A DNA stretch of 32,028 nucleotides from Sphingomonas asaccharolytica NBRC 15499 (GTDB lineage Bacteria; Pseudomonadota; Alphaproteobacteria; Sphingomonadales; Sphingomonadaceae), in NCBI RefSeq assembly GCF_001598355.1, contig NZ_BCYU01000053.1, positions 1 to 32,028 of the forward strand, written 5' to 3'. Below, piece after piece: positions 7,680-15,756 of this stretch. The notes beneath the pieces are model-generated. The model was not told the origin of the DNA, did no database searches, and saw only the letters and a list, made by a program, of their open reading frames with translations. The position numbers were made by a program, and so were the translations under genes. Position 1 is the first letter of the stretch, and the number at the start of each line of letters is the position of its first letter.

Positions 7680-8630
7680 TCAATCGCTAAGTGTATCGAA
7701 GAGTTCCCGCATGTCCGCTGGGATTTCGCTATCGAACGACAAAGCGTTTCTTGTGATGGGGTGGATGAACCCGAGATGCGCCGCATGCAATGCCTGGCGG
7801 CGGAAATTCAGGGTTTCCAGAACCTTCCTGTGAACCTGTTTTGTTCTACCATAAACCGGGTCTCCAATCAAGGGGTGGCCGATCGACGCCATGTGCACGC
7901 GCACCTGATGGGTGCGACCGGTCTCGAGCTTGCACTCGACCAGATCGGCCTCGTGCAAGCTCTTGATCTTGCGCCAATGCGTCACCGCGCGCTTGCCGGT
8001 TCGGACGATCGCGACCTTCTTGCGGTTCTGCGGGCTGCGCGCGAGCGGGGCGTCGACGGTGCCGCTGGCGGCCATCAGATGACCCGAAACCAGCGCGCGA
8101 TAGCGGCGATCGATCGAATGGTCGGCGAATTGTTTGGCGAGGCCTTCATGCGCGCGATCGGTCTTGGCCGCGACCATCAGCCCCGACGTGTCCTTGTCGA
8201 TGCGATGAACGATGCCGGGCCGCGCGACGCCGCCGATTCCCGACAGGCTGCCGCCGCAATGGTGGAGCAGCGCATTGACCAGCGTGCCGTCGAAATTGCC
8301 GGCGGCGGGGTGGACGACGAGCCCCGCGGGCTTGTCGATCACGATCAGATGCTCGTCCTCGAACGCGATGTCGAGCGGGATGTCCTGCGCTTCGTTATGC
8401 GCGGGGCGGGGGACGGGAACCGTCACGGTGAAGGTTTCTCCGCCCAGGAGCTTGCGGGCCGGGTCGCGCATCAGCGCGCCGGACGGATCGCTGACCGCGC
8501 CCGACGAGATGAGCGCCTTCAGCCGCTCGCGTGACAGGGTTGGCACGGCATCTGCCAGCGCCCGATCGAGCCGCCAGCCTTTAGCCGCGCCCGAAACCAC
8601 TGCTTCGATGATGGAAACCCCCGGAACCAT
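7680..8630 (-). CDS. rluD: RluA/RluD family 23S rRNA pseudouridine synthase
   Basis: This 316-aa enzyme converts uridines to pseudouridine in large-subunit rRNA. An N-terminal S4 RNA-binding domain (about 18-75, WRLDRALADAVPTLSRERLKAL) precedes the catalytic domain. The catalytic Asp is in HRIDKDTSGLMV, and the RTHQVRVHMASIGHPLIGDPVYG motif is intact. An S4 domain plus this length fits RluD (helix 69) better than RluA or RluC, but specificity is inferred. The ATG at 8630 has no good Shine-Dalgarno; GTG at 8600 is an alternative. Its start codon is only 18 bases from the divergent metalloprotease gene, so at least one promoter must lie inside the other gene. Confidence 0.93.
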   Translation of the reverse strand: MVPGVSIIEAVVSGAAKGWRLDRALADAVPTLSRERLKALISSGAVSDPSGALMRDPARKLLGGETFTVTVPVPRPAHNEAQDIPLDIAFEDEHLIVIDKPAGLVVHPAAGNFDGTLVNALLHHCGGSLSGIGGVARPGIVHRIDKDTSGLMVAAKTDRAHEGLAKQFADHSIDRRYRALVSGHLMAASGTVDAPLARSPQNRKKVAIVRTGKRAVTHWRKIKSLHEADLVECKLETGRTHQVRVHMASIGHPLIGDPVYGRTKQVHRKVLETLNFRRQALHAAHLGFIHPITRNALSFDSEIPADMRELFDTLSD

Positions 8631-8648
8631 TCGTGTAGGGAGATAGGA

Positions 8649-9125
8649 ATGAGGGTGGAAATTTCAAGTGCGGCGCTGCTGACTGTCCTGCGATCGGTAT
8701 GGATCGCCTCGCATATCGACGGGCAAGTCGGCCCGCCCGATGAGAAATGTGGTATTCTGCTCGGTCGAGGCAATCGCGTCACGCGGATCGACCATACCGC
8801 GAACGTCGCCGCAGACCCTTTCACCACGTTCGAGATCGACCCGGCGGCATTGATCGCTGCTTATCGTAATGCCCGCCGAAAAAGGGGGCTGGAAGTTTTG
8901 GGCTTCTTCCACACGCACCCCAAAGGGCCGTCGGCGCCGTCAGAACGCGATGCCGCGATGGCGGCGCCCGATGGTAAGTTGTGGTTGATCGCGGGGCGCG
9001 AGGGAGCGTTGCTCTGGCGCGCTGTCGATAATGGCGAAATGCATGGCCGGTTCGACCCAGTGAGGTTCGATCTGCGGATCGGCAAGCGGATCGAACCGGA
9101 CCAAGCGGGCGTTCGACTGAGGTGA
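8649..9125 (+). CDS. JAMM/MPN-type zinc metalloprotease (Mov34 family)
   Basis: A 158-aa stand-alone JAB/MPN domain protein. The full JAMM metal site is visible: Glu32 in DEKCGILLG, then His88-x-His90, seven residues, Ser98, two residues and Asp101 (the HxH-x7-S-x2-D signature). Eukaryotic relatives remove ubiquitin; bacterial ones process sulfur-carrier proteins or ubiquitin-like proteins, or act with cysteine or siderophore biosynthesis genes. No ubiquitin-like or ThiF/MoeB-type partner is encoded nearby, so the target is unknown. AGGGAG about six bases upstream of the ATG supports the start. It is divergent from the pseudouridine synthase and 121 bases before chpT. Confidence 0.85.
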   Translation: MRVEISSAALLTVLRSVWIASHIDGQVGPPDEKCGILLGRGNRVTRIDHTANVAADPFTTFEIDPAALIAAYRNARRKRGLEVLGFFHTHPKGPSAPSERDAAMAAPDGKLWLIAGREGALLWRAVDNGEMHGRFDPVRFDLRIGKRIEPDQAGVRLR

Positions 9126-9143
9126 TCCGCCAATCGACCTCAT

Positions 9144-9169
9144 GGGCAGGTAAACAACGACACCTGCCC
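9144..9169. repeat. Inverted repeat between JAMM gene and chpT
   Basis: GGGCAGGT (9144-9151) and ACCTGCCC (9162-9169) are perfect arms round a 10-base spacer. GGCAGGTAA occurs again at 9216-9224, just before chpT. There is no T-run after the second arm, so an operator or a weak terminator are both possible. Confidence 0.45.
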
Positions 9170-9246
9170 GATGTGGTGGAAGGGGTGTTGCGGGCTGCGC
9201 TCTGCTACGTCAGAAGGCAGGTAACGATAGGAAAGAAACGTCCCTA

Positions 9247-9891
9247 ATGACCATGACCCCGGTCGATTTCGCCAGCCTGTTATGCTCGCGTCTCTGTCAC
9301 GATCTTCTCAGCCCGGTGGGCGCGCTCAATAACGGGCTCGAACTGCTCGCTGACGAGCATGATCCGGAAATGCGGGCGCGCTGTCTCGAATTGCTCAACG
9401 AAAGCGCGCGGGCGTCGGCCAACAAGCTCAAATTCTTCCGCCTCGCGTTCGGCGCGGCGGGCGGGTTCGGCGAAAAGGTCGATACGCGGGAGACGCGCTC
9501 GGCGATCGAAGGACTGTTCGGCGACAATGCCAAGCTGACGATCGGCTGGATGGTCGAGGAAGCGACCTTGCCCAAGCCCGCGACCAAGGTGCTGCTCAAC
9601 CTGGCGCTGATTGCCGGTGATGCGCTGGTGCGCGGTGGGCAGCTCGATATCGGTGCCGAGGAGAATGCGGGCAATATCGAGATCGTGGTACGCGCCGAGG
9701 GGCCGCGGCTGGTGCTCGACCAGGAATTGCGCACGACGTTGCTCGGCGAACAGGGCGATACGGCCATCACGCCGCGCGCCGCGGCCGCCTATCTGATCCA
9801 TTCGTTGGTCAGCGATGGCGACGGCAGTGTACAGATCTCCGAGCCCGATGCTCCGGTGTTGCTGTTCGGCGTGACAATTCGCGCCGGGTAA
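9247..9891 (+). CDS. chpT: Histidine phosphotransferase ChpT
   Basis: A 214-aa ChpT-type phosphotransferase. ChpT passes phosphate from the hybrid kinase CckA to the response regulators CtrA and CpdR in alphaproteobacteria. The phospho-accepting His18 sits in SRLCHDLLSPVGAL, the DHp-like helix typical of this family, followed by a long second helix (MRARCLELLNESARASANKLKFFRLAFG) and a degenerate ATPase-like domain without nucleotide motifs. Length and order match ChpT from Caulobacter and sphingomonads. Its position 57 bases before cheA suggests joint transcription, but whether it phosphorylates chemotaxis regulators is not shown by the sequence. Confidence 0.92.
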   Translation: MTMTPVDFASLLCSRLCHDLLSPVGALNNGLELLADEHDPEMRARCLELLNESARASANKLKFFRLAFGAAGGFGEKVDTRETRSAIEGLFGDNAKLTIGWMVEEATLPKPATKVLLNLALIAGDALVRGGQLDIGAEENAGNIEIVVRAEGPRLVLDQELRTTLLGEQGDTAITPRAAAAYLIHSLVSDGDGSVQISEPDAPVLLFGVTIRAG

Positions 9892-9948
9892 ACGTCTCTT
9901 TTACCACTGCTCGTCCAAGGTCGGACCGCGCATCAAGCTCGGGGACCC

Positions 9949-12261
9949 ATGGACGACCTGCTCCAGGAATTCATTGCCGAAACGCGCGAGACGCTCGACG
10001 CGCTCTCGGGCGAGATCGTCGCGTGGGAAGCCGACCCGGCGGACCGCGCGCGGCTCGATGCCATTTTTCGTTTCGTCCATACCGTGAAAGGAAGCTGCGG
10101 CTTTCTCGATCTGCCGCGTCTGGCGCGCCTGAGTCACGCCGCGGAGGACGTACTGGCCGCGGTTCGGTCGGGCGAGCGCAGCCCTGACCAGAAGTTGGTC
10201 ACCGCCGTGCTGGCAATCGTCGACCGCATCGGCGAGATCGTCGAGGCGATCGATGCGGGTGCCGCGCTCGACGATAGCGGCGAGGAATTGCTGATCGCGG
10301 CGCTCAATGCCGGCGCCGAAGCGGCCGCCCCGGCAGCGCAACAGGCCCCCACCGGCCAACGCGTCGCCAATCGCAGCGTGCGGCTGTCGACCGATCTGCT
10401 CGACCGCATGATGTCGGGCATGTCCGATATGGTGCTGGCGCGGAATGAACTCGCGCGCCGCATGCGCGACCAGAATGTCGACCCGACGATCGAGGCCGCG
10501 CTTGACCGCCTGTCGCTGACGGTGGCGGAAATGCGCGACACCGTGACGCGGACGCGCATGCAGAAGGTCGACGCGCTGTTCTCCGCCTTGCCGCGCATGG
10601 TGCGCGACACCGCGGCCGAGGTCGGCAAATCGGTGCAGCTCCAGATCGAGGGATCCGACGTCGAACTGGATCGCGAGATGATCGAGATGATGCGCGATCC
10701 GCTCGTCCACATCATCCGCAATTCGATTGACCACGGCATCGAAAGTTCCGCGGAGCGCCGCGCTCTCGGCAAACGCGAGGTCGGCCGGCTGGTCGTTTCC
10801 GCGCGCCAATCGGGCAATCAGATCATTCTGGAAGTGGCCGACGACGGTCGCGGAATCGATACTGATCGGCTGGTTCAGAAACTCACCGCGTCCGGTCAGT
10901 CGCGCGGCCGCGATCTGTCGATGTTGAGCGACCGCGCCAAGCTCGACCTGATCTTCGAACCGGGACTGTCGACCAAGGACGAGGTCACCACCATTTCCGG
11001 CCGCGGCGTCGGAATGGACGTCGTGCGTGCCAATATCGAACAGATCGGCGGGCGAATCGATCTGGTCAACACCAAGGACCGCGGACTGCGGATCCTGATC
11101 CACGTGCCGCTGACATTGTCGATCATCCCCGCGATCGTCATCGGCATCGCCGGCCAACGGTTCGCGGTCACGCGCCAGGCGATCGAGGAGATCGTCCATG
11201 TCTCCGGCGACACGATCCGGGTCGACCTGCTGGGCGATACACCGGCGGCGACGGTGCGCGATCGCCGGATGCCGCTGGTCGATTTGGCCGCATTGCTGGG
11301 TCTGCGCGCCACCGACCCGATGGCAGCCGACATGCTGGCGATCATCAGCGCCAGCGGCGGCAGTTTCGCGGTCGCCGTCGATTCGGTGCTCGACCATGAG
11401 GAATTGGTGATCAAGCCCGCCTCGCCGGCGGTGATGGCGACCGGTATCTATGCCGGCCAGACCTTGCCCGACAGCGGATCGCCGATGCTGCTGCTCGATT
11501 GCGCCGGTGTTGCCGCGGCGGCCGGGATCAATTTTTCGCGCGATGCGACGGTCGAAGAGGAAGAGGCGATCGAGCCAGAAGCGATCTCGGCCGATGCGCT
11601 GCTGTTCGACGATCTCGACGGCCGCCGCCGCGCGGTGCCGCTGGCGATCATCGACCGCGTCGAGACGATCCATGCTTCCAACGTGCGGTTCAGCGGCGGC
11701 CGGATGCGGTTGCTGGTCGACGATCGGATCGTCCCGCTCGCCGCGCTCGGCGAGATCGAAGGACATGCCGAACTCGCGGTGCTGAGGATCAAGGATGGCG
11801 ATGCCGAGATCGCCTATGCGATCGCCGAGCCGGTCGACATCGTCGCCATTCCGGCCGACATCTCGCCGTCGGCGCAGCCCGGCCCGATCCTGGGCGTGGT
11901 CGTGATCGGTGACGAACAGGTCGAACTGATCGATCCGCAATGGCTGCTTGGTCCCGATGCGCTGGATATCGTCCGGCCAGGTGCGCCGCTCTGCCTGATC
12001 GATAGCCAGTCCGACAGCTGGATCGCGACCTTCCTGAAGCCGGTGCTCGAACAAGCCGGATATCGTGTGTCGACCAAGGCGAGTGCGGACGAGCAGCCGG
12101 CCGTGATCCTGACCACCGATGCCGCGCCGGCCACGGCGCGCGACGGCCGGGTGCTTCGACTCAGCAACGATCGGCGCGATACCGGCGGCGACGATCGCGT
12201 CTATCGCTATGACCGTGCCGGCTTGCTCGCGGCGGTTGCCAAACGGGTGAATGTGGCATGA
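9949..12261 (+). CDS. cheA: Chemotaxis-type histidine kinase CheA
   Basis: A 770-aa CheA-class kinase that would phosphorylate CheY and CheB in response to receptors. An Hpt domain comes first (His44 in FVHTVKGSCGFL), then a short linker, a P3 dimerisation region (about 135-205) and the kinase domain with the N box HIIRNSIDHGIE, G1 DDGRGID and the GRGVGMDVV motif (about 205-385). The CheW-like P5 domain is at about 390-525. No recognisable P2 CheY-binding domain lies between Hpt and P3. Beyond P5 is a second, more diverged CheW-like region (about 545-675) and a C-terminal stretch (about 680-770) resembling a receiver but without a convincing phospho-Asp. The length exceeds a classical CheA of about 650 aa. 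The stop overlaps the cheW ATG by four bases. Confidence 0.94.
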   Translation: MDDLLQEFIAETRETLDALSGEIVAWEADPADRARLDAIFRFVHTVKGSCGFLDLPRLARLSHAAEDVLAAVRSGERSPDQKLVTAVLAIVDRIGEIVEAIDAGAALDDSGEELLIAALNAGAEAAAPAAQQAPTGQRVANRSVRLSTDLLDRMMSGMSDMVLARNELARRMRDQNVDPTIEAALDRLSLTVAEMRDTVTRTRMQKVDALFSALPRMVRDTAAEVGKSVQLQIEGSDVELDREMIEMMRDPLVHIIRNSIDHGIESSAERRALGKREVGRLVVSARQSGNQIILEVADDGRGIDTDRLVQKLTASGQSRGRDLSMLSDRAKLDLIFEPGLSTKDEVTTISGRGVGMDVVRANIEQIGGRIDLVNTKDRGLRILIHVPLTLSIIPAIVIGIAGQRFAVTRQAIEEIVHVSGDTIRVDLLGDTPAATVRDRRMPLVDLAALLGLRATDPMAADMLAIISASGGSFAVAVDSVLDHEELVIKPASPAVMATGIYAGQTLPDSGSPMLLLDCAGVAAAAGINFSRDATVEEEEAIEPEAISADALLFDDLDGRRRAVPLAIIDRVETIHASNVRFSGGRMRLLVDDRIVPLAALGEIEGHAELAVLRIKDGDAEIAYAIAEPVDIVAIPADISPSAQPGPILGVVVIGDEQVELIDPQWLLGPDALDIVRPGAPLCLIDSQSDSWIATFLKPVLEQAGYRVSTKASADEQPAVILTTDAAPATARDGRVLRLSNDRRDTGGDDRVYRYDRAGLLAAVAKRVNVA

Positions 12262-12701
12262 GCGAACAGCTTTTCCTGATCGCGCATATAGCCGGCCGCG
12301 GGGTCGCGATCGATTCGGCGCAGGTCGAGTCGGTGGTCGATATCGGCGCGGTCATCCCGACGCCGCGCGCCGCGCCGCACATCCGCGGGCTGGCCGCGTT
12401 GCGCAGCCGGGTGGTCACGGTCATCGATACGCATGCCGCGCTCGGGCTGCCCAAGCTCGCAATTGCCGGATCGCGTGCAGTCATCACGGTAGTCGACGGG
12501 CATCATTACGCCGTGCTGGTCGACAGCCTGGAGGATGTCGCGCCGTTCGTCGCGTCGCCGCTGCCGTCGGGGATCGGGCTCGATGCCGGGTGGCGTCAGG
12601 CCGGCTGCGGCGCGATCGAGCGCGATGGCGAGCCGATTTTGGCAATCGATCTCACCGCGCTCGTCCACGGACCATCAAACGACGCAAACGCAATCAATTA
12701 A
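12258..12701 (+). CDS. cheW: Chemotaxis adaptor CheW
   Basis: A 147-aa single CheW domain, the adaptor that couples receptors to CheA. It begins with the SEQLFLIAHIAGRGVAIDSAQVESVV strand pattern and keeps the conserved IRGLAALRSRVVTVIDTHAALG loop that contacts CheA and receptors. The ATG overlaps the cheA stop (ATGA), which indicates translational coupling. The gene is followed by a 62-base gap before cheY. The C terminus, after LTALV, is a short polar tail with no domain. Confidence 0.92.
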   Translation: MSEQLFLIAHIAGRGVAIDSAQVESVVDIGAVIPTPRAAPHIRGLAALRSRVVTVIDTHAALGLPKLAIAGSRAVITVVDGHHYAVLVDSLEDVAPFVASPLPSGIGLDAGWRQAGCGAIERDGEPILAIDLTALVHGPSNDANAIN

Positions 12702-12763
12702 CCCGGTGATCATGGTTTGGCGGGTATGCCCTTCGACGGGCCTAGTAACAGGGTGTTTCGGTC

Positions 12764-13129
12764 ATGAAGACGTGTTTGGTTGTCGATGATTCCAAGGTGA
12801 TCCGCAAGGTCGCCCGCCATATCCTCGAGACGTTGAATTTCGAGGTGAGCGAGGCTGCCGATGGCAAGGAGGCGCTAGACAGCTGCATGGCGTCGGTCCC
12901 GGACGTGATCCTGCTCGACTGGAACATGCCGGTGATGAGCGGGATGGATTTCCTGCGGGCGCTCCGCGACACGGCGCTATCGAGCCGGCCCAAGGTTGTA
13001 TTCTGCACCACCGAGAACGGCATGGCCTATATCCGCGCCGCGATCGAAGCGGGCGCCGACGAATATGTGATGAAGCCGTTCGATCGCGAAACGCTGGAAT
13101 CGAAGCTCCAAATCGTCGGCTTGGCATAA
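12764..13129 (+). CDS. cheY: Single-domain response regulator CheY
   Basis: A 121-aa stand-alone receiver. The acidic pair Asp8-Asp9, the phospho-acceptor Asp52 in ILLDWNMP, the Thr pair near 82-83 and Lys104 in VMKPF are all present, so it should be phosphorylatable. It lies between cheW and cheB, so CheA is the likely kinase. The N terminus MKTCLVVDDSKVIRKVARHIL resembles sphingomonad and caulobacter CheY/Cle-type regulators. Whether it binds a flagellar motor or another target cannot be decided from sequence. Confidence 0.92.
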   Translation: MKTCLVVDDSKVIRKVARHILETLNFEVSEAADGKEALDSCMASVPDVILLDWNMPVMSGMDFLRALRDTALSSRPKVVFCTTENGMAYIRAAIEAGADEYVMKPFDRETLESKLQIVGLA

Positions 13130-13142
13130 GCGCACCGGTGCC

Positions 13143-14198
13143 GTGGTGGCGAGCAAGCCTATTCCCGATTTCGAGGCGCCGCCCTCGGTCCTGATCGTCG
13201 ACGATTCGGTCGTTGCACGCGCGGTGATCTCGCGCGCGATCGACGGTGGCGGCCGCTTTCTGGTGGCCGGCGCGGTACAGGATGCCAAGGCGGCGCTGGC
13301 GTTCCTGGCGCGGCATCGCGTCGACGTGATCCTGCTCGACATCGAAATGCCGGGGGTCGACGGCCTGACCGCCTTGCCCGACCTGATCGCGGCGGGGCAG
13401 GGCGCCCGCGTGCTCATCGTGTCTTCGGCGTGCGCCGATGGCGCCGCGTCGACGGTCCAGGCTTTGGCGCTGGGCGCGGCGGACACCCTGGTCAAACCCG
13501 AAGTCGGCGCTTTTGCCGGGCGCTTCGGCGATCAGCTCAACGAACGGCTCGCCCGACTGGTCGAGGCCGATGAGGTGGTTGCGCCGCGGACGCCGGCGGC
13601 GGCCAGCGCGCCGGGGAACGACTATGATATCGTCGCGATCGGAGCCTCGACCGGGGGTATCCACGCGCTCAGTCAATTGCTCCGGGCGATCCCCGCCGAT
13701 TTCCGCTTGCCGATCCTGATCACCCAGCATCTGCCCGAATCGTTCATGCCCTATTTCGCCGCGCAGGTCGCGGTGCTGGCCAATCGTCCATGCGAAGTGG
13801 CGGAGGACCGCGTCCGCGTGCGTCCCGGCCGCATCCTGATCGCGCCGGGCCGCGCGCATATGCGCTGCGTCTCGATGGGCGATGGCGTGGCGATCCGTCT
13901 ATCGACTGCGGCGTCGGTCAGTGGCTGTCTGCCGTCGGTCGACCCGATGCTGCAATCGGTGGCGGAGGTTTATGGCGCGCGCGCGCTCGGGGTGATGCTG
14001 AGCGGGATGGGCCGCGATGGCGCCATCGGGGCAGGGCAGTTGTCCGCTGCTGGTGGCAGCGTCGTCGTCCAGGACCGCGCGTCCTCGGTGGTCTGGGGCA
14101 TGCCCGGCGCCGTGGTTGCCGGTGGAGTCGCGGACGCGATCCTGCCGCCGGACGAGATCGGGCAATTGATCGCGCGCCGTCGGCGGCCTTCATGCTGA
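13143..14198 (+). CDS. cheB: Protein-glutamate methylesterase CheB
   Basis: A 351-aa CheB that removes methyl groups from receptor glutamates for adaptation. The receiver domain (about 14-135) has Asp20-Asp21 and phospho-acceptor Asp66 in LLDIEMPG. After a short linker, the catalytic domain has Ser169 in GASTGG, His196 in ITQHLPESF and Asp292 in MLSGMGRDG, the complete catalytic triad. The GTG start is 13 bases after the cheY stop; a second GTG follows at once and could be used instead. The stop overlaps the cheR start by seven bases. Confidence 0.95.
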   Translation: MVASKPIPDFEAPPSVLIVDDSVVARAVISRAIDGGGRFLVAGAVQDAKAALAFLARHRVDVILLDIEMPGVDGLTALPDLIAAGQGARVLIVSSACADGAASTVQALALGAADTLVKPEVGAFAGRFGDQLNERLARLVEADEVVAPRTPAAASAPGNDYDIVAIGASTGGIHALSQLLRAIPADFRLPILITQHLPESFMPYFAAQVAVLANRPCEVAEDRVRVRPGRILIAPGRAHMRCVSMGDGVAIRLSTAASVSGCLPSVDPMLQSVAEVYGARALGVMLSGMGRDGAIGAGQLSAAGGSVVVQDRASSVVWGMPGAVVAGGVADAILPPDEIGQLIARRRRPSC

Positions 14199-15010
14199 AC
14201 CCGCGCCCCGCCAGCGCGGTCGCGGAATTCATCGCGCTGCTCGAAGCGCGCACCGGGCAGCAGATGGGTGCCAACCGCAACTGGCGGATCGAAACCGCGC
14301 TGAAACCGGTGATGCGCGATACCGGGCACGACACGCTGGAGAAGCTTGCCGAGACGATCCGGGCGGACCGCGGCGGCCCGCTCGCCGACCGCGTGGTCGA
14401 CGAATTGCTCAACCAGGAGAGTTCGTTCTTCCGCGACGCGGCCGTGTTCGACATCGTTGAACAGGCGGTGTCGGCGATCCCCGATACGCGCCGCCCGCGA
14501 ATCTGGTCGGCGGGCTGCTCGACCGGGCAGGAGCCGCTCAGCCTGGCGATGCTGTTCGCCGAAAAGCTCGATCATCAAATGCCCGAGATTCTGGCCACCG
14601 ATGTCTCCGAATCGGCGCTGCATAAGGCGCGCGCTGGACGTTACACCCAGTTCGAAATCCAGCGCGGCCTGCCGATCCGGCGGATGATGCAATGGTTCGA
14701 TTCGGTCGACGGCGACTGGATCGCCAATCCCGGGCTGACGCGGATGGTCTCGTTCCGCCGCATGAACCTGGTCGCCGACTCGCTGCCGATCGGCCGATTC
14801 GATGTCATCCTGTGCCGCAACGTGCTGTTGTATTTCTCGCTCGACATGCGTCGCGCGGTCCTCGGAAGGCTCGCGCAAGTGCTGCGGCCGGATGGGGTAT
14901 TGGTGCTTGGCGCCGGCGAGACCGTGATCGGCCAGACCGACGCGTTCCGTCCCAGCCAGCGCTATCGCGGACTGTACGAGCCGAACTGGGCCGCCGCCGC
15001 GGCTGCTTGA
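14192..15010 (+). CDS. cheR: Chemotaxis protein methyltransferase CheR
   Basis: A 272-aa CheR, which methylates receptor glutamates using S-adenosylmethionine. The N-terminal helical domain (about 1-75) includes LLNQESSFFRD, which corresponds to the conserved ETxFFR motif. The SAM site IWSAGCSTGQEPLSLAM follows, then the FDVILCRNVLLYF motif. I chose the ATG at 14192 because it gives the standard CheR N terminus and overlaps the cheB stop; the frame is open further upstream inside cheB but shows no homology there. It ends in an Ala-rich tail. Confidence 0.94.
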   Translation: MLNPRPASAVAEFIALLEARTGQQMGANRNWRIETALKPVMRDTGHDTLEKLAETIRADRGGPLADRVVDELLNQESSFFRDAAVFDIVEQAVSAIPDTRRPRIWSAGCSTGQEPLSLAMLFAEKLDHQMPEILATDVSESALHKARAGRYTQFEIQRGLPIRRMMQWFDSVDGDWIANPGLTRMVSFRRMNLVADSLPIGRFDVILCRNVLLYFSLDMRRAVLGRLAQVLRPDGVLVLGAGETVIGQTDAFRPSQRYRGLYEPNWAAAAAA

Positions 15011-15066
15011 TTCCGGAAGCAGCGGGACGGTTTACTTTCGCCGCGCTTCGCCGCAATCCAGCGAGC

Positions 15067-15756
15067 GTGAGCATCGTCGAAACCCCGTCGCCCAATTTCA
15101 ACGAGCGGCAGCTGCCGGTTTCGATGATCGTGCTGCATTATACCGGCATGCAAAGCGCGGAGGCCGCGCTGGCGCGCCTGACCGATCCGGCGGCCGAGGT
15201 GTCGGCGCATTATCTGATCGACGAAGATGGCACGATCCATCGCCCGGTGGCCGAGGACAAGCGCGCCTGGCACGCCGGCCAATCGCATTGGCGTGGGATC
15301 ACTGATGTCAATTCGGCCTCGATCGGGATCGAATTGGTCAATCCAGGCCACGAATTCGGCTATCGCGAATTCCCGGCTGCGCAGATCGAAGCGCTGGTCC
15401 CACTGCTCGCCGAGATAAAGGATCGCTACGAGATCACCCGCGGTAATATTGTCGGTCATTCCGACATAGCCCCGACCAGGAAGCAGGATCCGGGCGAGCT
15501 TTTCCCCTGGGCCCAGCTGGCGCGCCTGCGCCTCGCGCTGCCGCGCCCGACCAAGAATCTGATGGACCCGTTGTGGACCGACGCCGGCTTCCTGCTCGCG
15601 CTCGAACGGTTCGGCTATGAAGTCACCGACAAGCTCGCCGCAGTGGTCGCTTTCCAGCGCCGTTTCCGTCCCGAACTGATCGATGGCGAGATTGACGGCG
15701 AATGCCGCTGCCTGCTGCTGGCGTTGTTGCTGCCAAAGCCGCAGGGAGATGAGTAA
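15067..15756 (+). CDS. N-acetylmuramoyl-L-alanine amidase (AmpD-like)
   Basis: A 229-aa amidase_2 protein that cleaves the muramyl-L-alanine bond of peptidoglycan or of recycled anhydro-muropeptides. Zinc ligands His24, His131 and Asp141, with Glu89 in GIEL, are present; IVLHYTGM, SAHYLIDEDGTIHR and GHSDIAPTRKQDPGELFPW are the family blocks. A C-terminal peptidoglycan-binding-like helical domain lies at about 168-225. The GTG at 15067 gives an N terminus (SIVETPSPNFNERQ) that matches relatives. No signal peptide is seen with this start, which fits a cytosolic recycling enzyme; TTG at 15007 is a longer alternative. The stop overlaps the next gene by eight bases. Confidence 0.9.
   Translation: MSIVETPSPNFNERQLPVSMIVLHYTGMQSAEAALARLTDPAAEVSAHYLIDEDGTIHRPVAEDKRAWHAGQSHWRGITDVNSASIGIELVNPGHEFGYREFPAAQIEALVPLLAEIKDRYEITRGNIVGHSDIAPTRKQDPGELFPWAQLARLRLALPRPTKNLMDPLWTDAGFLLALERFGYEVTDKLAAVVAFQRRFRPELIDGEIDGECRCLLLALLLPKPQGDE

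Noticed and set aside
9901..12054. Long open frame on the minus strand opposite cheA (717 codons)
   Set aside because: It is the mirror of cheA codon bias in GC-rich DNA. The plus strand has full CheA motifs and the minus translation is rich in Arg, Asp and His without any domain.
12702..12763. Small GCCC/GGGC stem between cheW and cheY as a terminator
   Set aside because: The stem is only four pairs, without a T-run, inside a likely operon.
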